NCBI GenBank assembly: GCA_035498175.1
Contig: DATKAJ010000014.1
Location: 1 to 64,000, forward strand
From: JALORV01 sp035498175
Lineage (GTDB): Bacteria; Pseudomonadota; Gammaproteobacteria; Burkholderiales; Burkholderiaceae_F
DNA: 64,000 nt
Reading direction: 5' to 3'
Under the pieces are notes generated by a model. The model saw nothing but the letters and a program-made list of their open reading frames with translations. It was not told the origin of the DNA and did no database searches. The position numbers were made by a program, and so were the translations under genes. Positions within the stretch are counted from its first letter, which is position 1; every line of letters starts with the position of its first letter. Below, one piece after another: positions 22,556 to 31,077 of this stretch.

Positions 22556-25500
22556 GTGTCCGACGTCCCGCTCGCACCGCCCGCGCCCGTCGCGGCGGAC
22601 CTCGCACCGCGATCGCTGCCGATCGCAGGGACTCGTTTTGCCATCGCGCGGCCGCCCGGCTCCGCCGATGCGCTGCTGCTCGCACAGACAGCCGCCGCTG
22701 CACGTCGCGCGGGCCGCCTTGCCGTCGTCGTAGCGGCGGACGCCCTCGATGCGCAGCGGCTGGTCGATGAAATCCCGTACTTCGATCCATCGCTGGGGGT
22801 GCGACCGCTGCCTGACTGGGAGACGCTGCCCTACGACACGCTGTCGCCGCACCAGGACCTCGTCTCCGAACGTCTCGAGACGCTTTACCGGCTGAGCCAG
22901 TCCACGAGGACGATCGACGTGTTGATCGTTCCTGCGATCACGGCGCTGCACCGGCTTGCACCTCCGCAGTACGTCGCAGGGCATACGTTCTTCTTCCGCC
23001 AGGGTGATCGGATCGATGCCGAGCAGCTGCGCCGCCAGCTGGTCTTCGGTGGATACCAGCACGTGTCGCAGGTGGTCGCGCCGGGCGAGTTCGCGGTGCG
23101 CGGCGGCCTGATCGACCTGTTTCCGATGGGCTCCACGCTACCGTATCGCCTCGACCTTCTGGATCAGCAGCTCGAGACGATCCGGGCCTTCGACCCCGAC
23201 ACGCAGCGCGGGCTGTACTCGGTGCCCGACGTCCGGCTGCTGCCAGGCCGCGAGTTTCCGACTGACGAGAACTCTCGTCAGGCATTCCGTCGTCGCTGGC
23301 GCGATCGCATCGAGGGCGACCCCAGCCGATCGGGCGTCTACAAGGACGTCGGCAACGGCATCGCGCCGGCCGGCATCGAGTACTACCTGCCGCTGTTCTT
23401 CGACGAGACGGCGACACTGTTCGATTACCTGCCCGCCGATTCCCTGCTCGCGCTGCACGGCCCGATCGAGGCGGCGATGCAACGCTTCTGGAACGAGACC
23501 AGCGAGCGCCACCGCTTCCTCGCGCGCGACGCGGCGCGGCCCATCCTCGCGCCAGCCGCGCTCTTCCTCGACGCGGAGACGTTCTTCTCAAGGGCACAGC
23601 CGTATGCGCGCCTTGCGCTCGGTGAGCGCGCGGCCCAGCTCGATGGAACGCCCTACGCACCACTGCCGCATCTCGCGGTCGAGCGCCGCGCCGATGACCC
23701 GGTGGGGGCCCTGCGGCGCTACGCCGAGGAGCATGAGGGACGGATCCTGATCGTCGCGGACTCGGCAGGCCGACGTGAAACGATCGGCCAGATGCTCGCC
23801 GAGTACGGCATCCCGTTCGGCGACAGCGCGGACTTCGCGGGCTTCGTCGCGGGCTCGGCGCGCATTGCACTCGGCGTGGCGCCGCTGCACGAAGGATTCG
23901 CGCTGCGCGATCCGCCACTCTCGATACTGACCGAAACCGAGCTCTACGCGGCGAGCCCGCGGCGGCTGCGCGGCAAGCAGCGCGAACGCGCGTCCAACGT
24001 CGAGGCGATGATCCGCGACCTCGCGGAGCTGCGCATCGGCGATCCGGTCGTGCACGTCGAGCACGGCATCGGCCGCTATCTCGGTCTGCAGACGATCGAC
24101 CTGGGCAGCGGGCCGACCGAGTTCCTGCAGCTCGGATACGCCAACGAGGCCACGCTGTACGTACCGGTCGCGCAGCTGCACCTGATCGGCCGCTACAGCG
24201 GCGCGGACCCCGCGGCGGCGCCGCTGCACCAGCTCGGCAGCGGCGAGTGGGACAAGGCGCGGCGCAAGGCCGCCAGGCAGGTGCGCGACACCGCGGCCGA
24301 GCTGCTGAACCTCTATGCGCTGCGCGCGGCACGTAAGGGACACGCCTTCGAGTTCCGCCAGCACGATTACGAGGCCTTCGCCGAGGGCTTCGGCTTCGAG
24401 GAGACGCCGGACCAGCAGGCCGCGATCGACGCGGTGCTGAAAGACATGGGCGCGGGTTTTCCTATGGACCGGCTGGTCTGCGGCGATGTCGGCTTCGGCA
24501 AGACCGAGGTGGCACTGCGCGCGAGCTTCGCGGCAGTCGTCGGCGGCAAACAAGTGGCGGTGCTGTGCCCGACGACGTTGCTCGCCGAACAGCACTTCCA
24601 CACTTTTCGCGACCGCTTTGCGCAGTGGCCGGTGACGATCGTCGAGCTCTCGCGCTTCCGCTCGTCGAAGGAGGTTGCCGATGCGGTCGCGGGACTCAAT
24701 GCCGGCACGGTCGACATCGTGATCGGCACGCACAAGCTTCTCACCGAGGACGTGAAGTTCGAGCGCCTCGGGCTTGTCATCATCGACGAGGAGCATCGCT
24801 TTGGCGTGCGTCAGAAAGAGCGGCTGAAGTCACTGCGCGCCGAAGTCGACGTGCTGACGCTGACCGCCACGCCTATCCCGCGCACGCTGGCGCTTTCGCT
24901 CGAGGGCATCCGCGACTTTTCGGTGATCGCGACCGCGCCACAGCGCCGGCTCGCGATCAGGACCTTCGTGCGCAAGGAGGCCGCAAGCCTGATGCGCGAG
25001 GCAGTGTTGCGCGAACTGAAGCGCGGCGGCCAGGTGTATTTCCTGCACAACGAAGTCGACACGATCGAAAATCGACGTGCGCGACTCGCGGAGCTGCTGC
25101 CCGAGGCGCGCATTGAGGTTGCGCACGGGCAGATGCCGGAGCGCGAGCTCGAGCGCGTGATGCGCGACTTCTACCAACAGCGCTTCAACGTCCTGCTGTG
25201 CACGACGATCATCGAGACCGGCATCGACGTGCCGACCGCCAACACCATCATCATCCACCGCGCCGACAAGTTCGGCCTGGCGCAGTTGCACCAGCTGCGC
25301 GGTCGCGTCGGCCGTTCGCACCACCAGGCCTACGCGTACCTGATGGTGACCGACGAAGGCGGCCTGACGAAGAATGCCGAGAAGCGGCTCGAGGCGATCC
25401 AGAACCTCGAGGAACTCGGCAGCGGCTTCTACCTCGCGATGCACGACCTCGAGATCCGCGGCGCGGGCGAGGTGCTCGGCGAGAGCCAGAGCGGCAACAT

Positions 25501-26029
25501 GCAGGAGGTCGGCTTCGACCTGTACACGCAGATGCTGAATGCCGCGGTGCGTGCGCTGCGCTCGGGCCGAGAGCCCGATCTGCTGGCACCGCTGGCCGCG
25601 GTCACCGAGATCAACCTGCACGTGCCGGCGCTGCTGCCGCCAGATTACGTCAACGACGTGCACCAGCGGCTGTCTCTCTACAAGAAGCTCGCAAGCTGCG
25701 ACGACGAGGACAGCCTGATCGGCGTGCAGGAGGAGCTCGTCGATCGCTACGGCAAGCTGCCGGAAGCGGGCCGCGCGCTGATCGAAACGCATCGCCTGCG
25801 CCTTCTTGCCGAGAAGCTCGGCGTCCGCAAGATCGACGCGTCCGGCGAGGCGATCGTGATCCAGTTCATGCCCGATCCGCCGTTCGACACGGCCAGGCTG
25901 ATCGCGCTGATGCAGCGCTCGAGGACGATGCGGCTCGCGGGGCCTGAAAGGCTGCGCATCGACGAGAAAACGCCCACCGTCGAAGCGCGCACGCAGCGGT
26001 TGCGCGAGATCTTTCGCGCACTGTCCTGA
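22556..26029 (+). CDS. mfd: Transcription-repair coupling factor
   Basis: 1157 aa (E. coli 1148). Mfd removes stalled RNA polymerase and recruits UvrA. UvrB-homology region at the N-terminus (LPDWETLPYDTLSPH), RNA-polymerase-interacting domain near 490-560 (DPVVHVEHGIGRYLGL), a RecG-like translocase with Walker A GDVGFGKTE (about 642-650), DEEH in IIDEEHRFG, then the TRG motif and a C-terminal domain. The GTG at 22556 yields the typical start; a TTG at 22511 would lie inside the hairpin described in the leader. Confidence 0.97.
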   Translation: MSDVPLAPPAPVAADLAPRSLPIAGTRFAIARPPGSADALLLAQTAAAARRAGRLAVVVAADALDAQRLVDEIPYFDPSLGVRPLPDWETLPYDTLSPHQDLVSERLETLYRLSQSTRTIDVLIVPAITALHRLAPPQYVAGHTFFFRQGDRIDAEQLRRQLVFGGYQHVSQVVAPGEFAVRGGLIDLFPMGSTLPYRLDLLDQQLETIRAFDPDTQRGLYSVPDVRLLPGREFPTDENSRQAFRRRWRDRIEGDPSRSGVYKDVGNGIAPAGIEYYLPLFFDETATLFDYLPADSLLALHGPIEAAMQRFWNETSERHRFLARDAARPILAPAALFLDAETFFSRAQPYARLALGERAAQLDGTPYAPLPHLAVERRADDPVGALRRYAEEHEGRILIVADSAGRRETIGQMLAEYGIPFGDSADFAGFVAGSARIALGVAPLHEGFALRDPPLSILTETELYAASPRRLRGKQRERASNVEAMIRDLAELRIGDPVVHVEHGIGRYLGLQTIDLGSGPTEFLQLGYANEATLYVPVAQLHLIGRYSGADPAAAPLHQLGSGEWDKARRKAARQVRDTAAELLNLYALRAARKGHAFEFRQHDYEAFAEGFGFEETPDQQAAIDAVLKDMGAGFPMDRLVCGDVGFGKTEVALRASFAAVVGGKQVAVLCPTTLLAEQHFHTFRDRFAQWPVTIVELSRFRSSKEVADAVAGLNAGTVDIVIGTHKLLTEDVKFERLGLVIIDEEHRFGVRQKERLKSLRAEVDVLTLTATPIPRTLALSLEGIRDFSVIATAPQRRLAIRTFVRKEAASLMREAVLRELKRGGQVYFLHNEVDTIENRRARLAELLPEARIEVAHGQMPERELERVMRDFYQQRFNVLLCTTIIETGIDVPTANTIIIHRADKFGLAQLHQLRGRVGRSHHQAYAYLMVTDEGGLTKNAEKRLEAIQNLEELGSGFYLAMHDLEIRGAGEVLGESQSGNMQEVGFDLYTQMLNAAVRALRSGREPDLLAPLAAVTEINLHVPALLPPDYVNDVHQRLSLYKKLASCDDEDSLIGVQEELVDRYGKLPEAGRALIETHRLRLLAEKLGVRKIDASGEAIVIQFMPDPPFDTARLIALMQRSRTMRLAGPERLRIDEKTPTVEARTQRLREIFRALS

Positions 26030-26055
26030 GCGGCAACGCGCTCCTGATCGAGCCG

Positions 26056-26363
26056 CTAGAACCGGACGCCGACGCCGGCGGTGCCACCCCAGTTCGCCGT
26101 CAGCCGCACGCCATTCACATACTGATACAGCGGCAGCTGCGCGATGGCAAACAGCTGGACGTTGCGCGCCACCATCACACTGATGTCGGGGCTGAGGAAC
26201 AGGTACTTGCCGCCGCTGTCCGACGGTTCGGCCTGCTCCCCGCTATCGCGCCCCGCCATAGTAGGGCGTTCAACTGCAGCAGCAGCGCGACGTTTGGCGC
26301 GACGTCGTAGCGGCCGCCGTCATCGAAAGTGAAGCGGTTGCCGGGCCGGCCCGGGCACAGCAC
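26056..26363 (-). pseudogene. Frameshifted C-terminal remnant of an outer-membrane protein
   Basis: Read on the minus strand, one frame gives NRFTFDDGGRYDVAPNVALL up to about 26262, and a second gives DSGEQAEPSDSGG, then LPLYQYVNGVRLTANWGG and a terminal Gly-Val-Arg-Phe. Joined across a single-base shift near 26260 they form the last strands of a beta-barrel, ending in the aromatic residue typical of outer-membrane proteins. The upstream barrel is absent. The surrounding gap (26030-26435) holds no other gene. Confidence 0.6.
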
Positions 26364-26435
26364 AGCGGCCGTCGTGTGGCCGCGCTCCTACTTTGCGATG
26401 GGGATCATTCCCACCGTGCGCGGTTCGCGTGTTGC

Positions 26436-28223
26436 TCAGAGCTTGTCGACGGCCGGTCCCTTCGGATCGCCGAACCAGGCCTTATCGAAAGCCTGCCGCG
26501 CCGCCTTCTCGCCGGCCGCATCGCCCTTACGACGGTACGTTTCGGCCAATCCGGCCAGCGCCCAGCCGTTGTTGCGCACGCGTCCGAGCGAATCGCGGAA
26601 GGCCTTCTCGGCATCGTCGAGCTTGCCCTGCCGCAGCTTCACGGCGCCGAGCGACTGCCGCACCGGGTAGTACCAGTACGGCGGCTCGGTGTACGCGAGC
26701 GTGTCCTCGATGAAGACGGCGTCTTCATAGGCGCGCGCGGCACCGTCGAGGTCGCCCTTCGCGTCGGCCAGCCGCCCGGTCGCAACCAGGCGTGCGGTGT
26801 CGACAATCTCCTTGGCGGGGATGCCCCACTCGTCGAACGGCTTGAAGTCGGCCTCGCGCAGGATGCGCGCCAGCGCGTCGACTTCTTTCTGCCCGCCGGC
26901 GATGTCTTTCTTGCCGGCGTAGGCCACGGCGCGCGCGTAGTGGTACATCGTCTCGACCAGCACGAGGTTGGGCGGCGGCGCAGGCAGCGCGAGGATCGTA
27001 TCGGGCGCGCTGAAAATGGCGTGCGTCGTGTAGGGCGCGGCCTTGACTGGCTGCATGATCGCGAACTGCGCCACCACTTCCGGCGCCATCGAAGCGTCGA
27101 GCTTCTCTGCGGCCGTGATCGCGGCCGCACTGTCACCCCCCATCTGCGCCGAGACCATCAGGAAGTGGATGTTGTGCGGGTAGTACGCAGCCCTGTAGAG
27201 CGGATCCGAGGGCGAGCTCTTGAAGTAGGCCTCGTCGACCGCCATGGCCTGTTTGTTGGTCTCGAGCGACTTGCGGTACATGCCGACGCGGTAATAGATG
27301 TGCGCCGGCATGTGCACGATATGGCCCGCACCGGGCATCTGCGCGCCGAGGCGATCGGCATAGGCGAGCGCCCTCTGCGGCTGCGTCGACGCCTCGACGG
27401 CGTGGATGTACAGGTGAATCGCGCCCGCGTGCTTCGGGTTGCGCTTGAGCACGGCTTCGAGCGTCGTGAGGATGTCAGCCCCGTAACCTTTGGGCTTCGT
27501 GCCGCCGGCCTCCCAGTAGTCCCACGGCTGCGTATCCATCATCGCTTCGGCAGCAAGCGCCTGGATCGTGTCCTCGGCCGCGTAGCGCGCAGCGACCTGC
27601 TTCATCGCCTCGGCGTAGGCCGCGTCGAGCGCGGCGCGCTCGGCCTTCGGATCGGCTGAATAACGCTTCGCCAGCGCCTCGATCAGCGCCCGGTCCCGGG
27701 CGGGCGCGGCAGGCGCCAGGGCAACCGCCTGCGCGAGCGCCGCCAGCGCCGGCGCGTTGGCCTCCGGCATCATCGGCACGTTGATGTTCGGCCCGAGCAC
27801 CAGCGCCTCGCCCCAGAAGCACAGGGCGCATTTCGGATCGAGCTTCTGCGCCTCGCGGAATGCGCGCTGCGCCTCGGCGTGGTTGAAGGCGAAGGAAAGC
27901 CGTATACCCTGATCGAACCACGCCTGGGCGCGCGGATTCGCAGTCCCCGCCTTCAGACTGAGCGATCCCAGGTTCTTGTACAGGACCGGCGTTTCGGCGA
28001 GCGCGGCCTTGGCGGGCACCGGCTGGAACGGCGCCGTCTCGGCCGCGGCGATCAGCAGTTTCTTCAACAGGACCGGCGGCCCCGAAGCCGCTGGTGCGCA
28101 CAAGGCACCGTCGCTCAGGAGCGGGTCGAAGTTCGCGTCGCTGCCCAGGCTCGGCGCGCTCGGCGCAATCAGCGCCAGTGCAGCGCCGACTGCCAGCGCG
28201 ATTCGATGGGGTCGCAGAGCCAT
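26436..28223 (-). CDS. Large exported TPR protein
   Basis: 595 aa. Signal peptide (about 1-28), then repeated helical pairs of TPR type: WFDQGIRLSFAFNHAEAQRAF, LETNKQAMAVDEAYF and a C-terminal run ending with AEKAFRDSLGRVRNNGWALAG. It carries a CALCFWGEAL Cys-x-x-Cys near 150 and a GHIVHMPAHIYYRVG segment that marks this family. No enzyme motif is recognised. The start at 28223 has an AAGGAGA ribosome site; a longer frame to 28400 is unlikely. Function unknown. Confidence 0.8.
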   Translation of the reverse strand: MALRPHRIALAVGAALALIAPSAPSLGSDANFDPLLSDGALCAPAASGPPVLLKKLLIAAAETAPFQPVPAKAALAETPVLYKNLGSLSLKAGTANPRAQAWFDQGIRLSFAFNHAEAQRAFREAQKLDPKCALCFWGEALVLGPNINVPMMPEANAPALAALAQAVALAPAAPARDRALIEALAKRYSADPKAERAALDAAYAEAMKQVAARYAAEDTIQALAAEAMMDTQPWDYWEAGGTKPKGYGADILTTLEAVLKRNPKHAGAIHLYIHAVEASTQPQRALAYADRLGAQMPGAGHIVHMPAHIYYRVGMYRKSLETNKQAMAVDEAYFKSSPSDPLYRAAYYPHNIHFLMVSAQMGGDSAAAITAAEKLDASMAPEVVAQFAIMQPVKAAPYTTHAIFSAPDTILALPAPPPNLVLVETMYHYARAVAYAGKKDIAGGQKEVDALARILREADFKPFDEWGIPAKEIVDTARLVATGRLADAKGDLDGAARAYEDAVFIEDTLAYTEPPYWYYPVRQSLGAVKLRQGKLDDAEKAFRDSLGRVRNNGWALAGLAETYRRKGDAAGEKAARQAFDKAWFGDPKGPAVDKL

Positions 28224-28419
28224 GGTCGTCTCCTTGAGGCGCGCTCCGCCTAAGGTCCGGTGCCGCTTCGTCGCAGCTTGCGCCCTGTTCATTACGGCCG
28301 CTGAAGGAGGCGAACTGTCAGCGTGCGACTGACCGAAGTCAAGGGCGGGCGCGGCAGGGGATTCCGGCCCGTTCCGAGACGGTCGGCGGGGCGTCGACAA
28401 CCACTACACTGCGAGCCCG

Positions 28420-29289
28420 ATGAAAGACCTCGTCGTCCAGGGTCCGGGTTTGTCACCCGAAGCGCTCGACACTTTCAAGGTGGTCTGCATGCCGGAACGC
28501 ATTCGTCTCGCCGGTCGGTCGGCGCGATGCGTGATGGTCCCCGACGATCTCGAGGTCCGGCGTGCGGTGCGTGGACTCGGCGAGTACTGGAAACTCGACT
28601 GGGCCTTCGTCGACCCCGCGTGGCGCCTCGCCGACTTCCGTGTGCTGGCACTCGACATGGATTCGACGCTGATCACGATCGAGAGCCTTGATGAACTGGC
28701 CGCGTACGCCGGACGCGGCACGGAGGTCGCGGCGATCACCGAGGCAGCGATGCGGGGCGAAATCAGCGATTACAAGGAGAGCCTGCGCCGCCGCGTCGCC
28801 ATGCTGGCGGGCGTCGATGCCGCACTGCTGCAGCGGGTCCACGACGAGAAACTGAGACTGAACGACGGCGCCGAGCGGCTGATCTCGACCTGTCGCACGG
28901 CCGGCCTGAAGACGCTGCTCGTCACCGGCGGCTTCACCTTCTTCACCGACCGCATGCGCGCGCAGCTCGGCTTCGACGCCACGCGGTCGAATGAACTCGA
29001 AATCGCCGACGGTTGGCTCACCGGCAGGGTAAGCGGCCCCGCGGGCGGCGACATCGTCGATGCCGATGGCAAGGCGCAGGCCGTGCGCGACCTCTGCGCC
29101 GACCTCGGCTGTCCCACCGACCGCGCGATCGTCATCGGGGATGGTGCCAACGACCTGAAGATGATGGCGCTTGCCGGCATTTCGGTGGCATGGCGCGCCA
29201 AGCCGGTCGTGCGCGAGAAGGCGACTTTCGCGCTGAATCACGCGGCGCTCGACGGCGTACTCGCCTGGTTCGCCGATTCGGCGCAGTGA
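28420..29289 (+). CDS. serB: Phosphoserine phosphatase
   Basis: 289 aa. Last step of serine synthesis. HAD-family catalytic Asp79 and Asp81 in LDMDSTLI, motif II in VTGGFTFF, and motif III/IV with the metal site VIGDGANDLKMM. A short N-terminal region (1-70) precedes the catalytic domain, as in SerB of proteobacteria, but it does not show a clear ACT domain. A weak -10 like TACACT lies about 14 bases upstream. Confidence 0.95.
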   Translation: MKDLVVQGPGLSPEALDTFKVVCMPERIRLAGRSARCVMVPDDLEVRRAVRGLGEYWKLDWAFVDPAWRLADFRVLALDMDSTLITIESLDELAAYAGRGTEVAAITEAAMRGEISDYKESLRRRVAMLAGVDAALLQRVHDEKLRLNDGAERLISTCRTAGLKTLLVTGGFTFFTDRMRAQLGFDATRSNELEIADGWLTGRVSGPAGGDIVDADGKAQAVRDLCADLGCPTDRAIVIGDGANDLKMMALAGISVAWRAKPVVREKATFALNHAALDGVLAWFADSAQ

Positions 29290-29293
29290 GCCG

Positions 29294-30235
29294 ATGCACG
29301 ATCCCGCGCCTACCGCACAGACGGGAACCGGCGACCGCGGCTCCCTGACGCGCTTCGCGTGGCTGTCCATCGCTGCGGCAGTAGCCACGATTTCGATCAA
29401 GACCGGCGCCTGGTGGCTGACCGGTTCGGTCGGCCTGCTGTCTGACGCACTCGAGTCGATCGTCAACCTCGTCGCCGCCGCGATGACGCTGTGGATGCTC
29501 GCGCTCTCAGCCCGCCCCCCGACCGAGGAGCACGCCTATGGCTACTCCAAGGCGGAGTACTTCGCGAGCGGGCTCGAAGGCGCGCTGATCTTCGCAGCTG
29601 CACTGGCCATCGCCTGGACCGCCATCGACCGCCTGCTGCACCCGCAGCCGCTCGAGCGCATCGGGCTCGGTCTTGCGCTGTCTGTCGGGGCGAGCGCCAT
29701 CAACTTCGGTGTCGCCCGCGTGCTGCTCGGCGCGGCCCGGCGCTACCGGTCGATTGCGCTCGAAGCTGATGCACATCACCTGATGACCGATGTCTGGACC
29801 TCGGTTGGCGTCGTCGTGGCCGTCGGCGCCGTCGCGTGGAGCGGCTGGAACTGGCTCGATCCGGTCATCGCGCTCGCGGTGGCGGCCAATATCGTGCTGA
29901 CCGGATTCTGGCTGGTACGGCGCTCTGCGCTCGGGCTGCTCGACCGATCGATCCCCGAAGACCAGCGCGGCGCGGTCGAGGCCGTGCTGCAACAGCATCG
30001 GGCAAACGGTGTCGAGTTCCATGCGCTGCGCACGCGCGCGGCAGCCGGGCGCTCGTTCATATCGATCCACGTGCTCGTGCCCGGCGCCTGGACCGTGCAA
30101 CGCGCCCATGACCTGGCCGAGACCATCGAGCGCGAGATCGCTGCTGCAGTGTCCGGCGCTTCGGTGTTCACGCATATCGAACCCCGCGAAGACCCCACGT
30201 CGTACGCCGACATCGCACTCGACCGCACGCATTGA
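29294..30235 (+). CDS. Cation diffusion facilitator (FieF/CDF family)
   Basis: 313 aa. Six membrane helices. Metal site residues Ser/Asp in SVGLLSDALES (TM2) and His/Asp in EADAHHLMTDVWTS (TM5), then a cytoplasmic C-terminal domain ending with a THIEP motif. It exports Zn2+, Fe2+ or a related cation by proton exchange. It begins five bases after serB and may be co-transcribed with it. Confidence 0.9.
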   Translation: MHDPAPTAQTGTGDRGSLTRFAWLSIAAAVATISIKTGAWWLTGSVGLLSDALESIVNLVAAAMTLWMLALSARPPTEEHAYGYSKAEYFASGLEGALIFAAALAIAWTAIDRLLHPQPLERIGLGLALSVGASAINFGVARVLLGAARRYRSIALEADAHHLMTDVWTSVGVVVAVGAVAWSGWNWLDPVIALAVAANIVLTGFWLVRRSALGLLDRSIPEDQRGAVEAVLQQHRANGVEFHALRTRAAAGRSFISIHVLVPGAWTVQRAHDLAETIEREIAAAVSGASVFTHIEPREDPTSYADIALDRTH

Positions 30236-30294
30236 GTCGCGCTTTGTCGGCCGGCCAAAAGGGGGCTTGATCCGATCTGTCTCCGGTTCGCGCA

Positions 30295-30359
30295 AATTGC
30301 GGCCGATTTGACCGCCTAATCGAAAACATTTGGCGATTGCCCCCAATTGCGGCGATTTT
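30295..30359. repeat. Imperfect 15-bp direct repeat
   Basis: AATTGCGGCCGATTT (30295-30309) and AATTGCGGCGATTTT (30345-30359) repeat in the same direction 50 bp apart, in the AT-richer part of the intergenic gap (30236-30424) before the coiled-coil gene. A partial copy, GGCGATTGC, lies between them (30332-30340). It may be a regulator site. Confidence 0.35.
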
Positions 30360-30424
30360 CGGGTGCAGCCTTCCGCACGGCTGCCGATTCAGGACGTGAC
30401 ACCGGCACTTCTGCTGTCACGACG

Positions 30425-30967
30425 ATGAATCCGACCCCGGCCGCAGCAGCGGCAGCAGCCCGGCGCGAGCGCGTCAACCCGTTCTTCGTGATCGGCTGCG
30501 GGCTGTTCCTGTTGTCCGGCGCCTTCATGATGCAGTGGCTCGAGAACTCGAGCATTGCCGAAGCACGCGCGGCGACGCTTGCGGCGGCGCAGGCGCGCGA
30601 GGCGGCGCGTGAGCAGCGCGCGGGGAAGCGTCAGAACTACGCTGAGCGCGAAGCGCTCGCGCGCGCCGAACAGGAGCGCATCGCGGCCGAAGAAACCGCC
30701 GAAAAGGCCCGTCGTGCGAGCCTTCTGGCCGACGCCGAAAGCGAAGCCCGCGCGCGCGCCGAGCGCGAAGAGATGGCGCGCAAGCGCGCCGCGGTCGAGG
30801 AAGCGCACCGCGCCGCCGCCGAGACGGAAGACGCCTGGAAGCGGTTCTACCACCCCTCGGCGAACTGCCGCGATCCGTCGAACAACGCCACGGTCGAGTG
30901 CGTCAACGAGTACGTGAAGGCCAAGCGCGAGTTCGAAGTCAAGCGCGCGACCGAGGCCGCGCGCTAG
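30425..30967 (+). CDS. Membrane-anchored coiled-coil protein
   Basis: 180 aa. One transmembrane helix near 19-38 (PFFVIGCGLFLLSGAFMM), then a long Ala/Glu/Arg coiled coil (about 45-145), and a short C-terminal segment with two cysteines (SANCRDPSNNATVECVNEYV) that could form a disulfide. No family recognised. It is followed after 110 bp by the glycosyltransferase gene on the same strand; a link between the two is possible but unproven. Confidence 0.65.
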   Translation: MNPTPAAAAAAARRERVNPFFVIGCGLFLLSGAFMMQWLENSSIAEARAATLAAAQAREAAREQRAGKRQNYAEREALARAEQERIAAEETAEKARRASLLADAESEARARAEREEMARKRAAVEEAHRAAAETEDAWKRFYHPSANCRDPSNNATVECVNEYVKAKREFEVKRATEAAR

Positions 30968-31077
30968 CGCGACCCGCCAGGCGGGAGACCGGCGTGAATC
31001 GGGGCACCGTGGATCGAATCGCCTGGTGCGTGCCGCCGTCGGGCCGCGCATCTTCTGCGCGGCAATAGGAGGATCCC

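Noticed and set aside
22938..24332. 464-codon minus-strand frame inside mfd
   Set aside because: Mfd is continuous here with conserved domains; the antisense product is Arg/Ala/Pro-rich shadow sequence.
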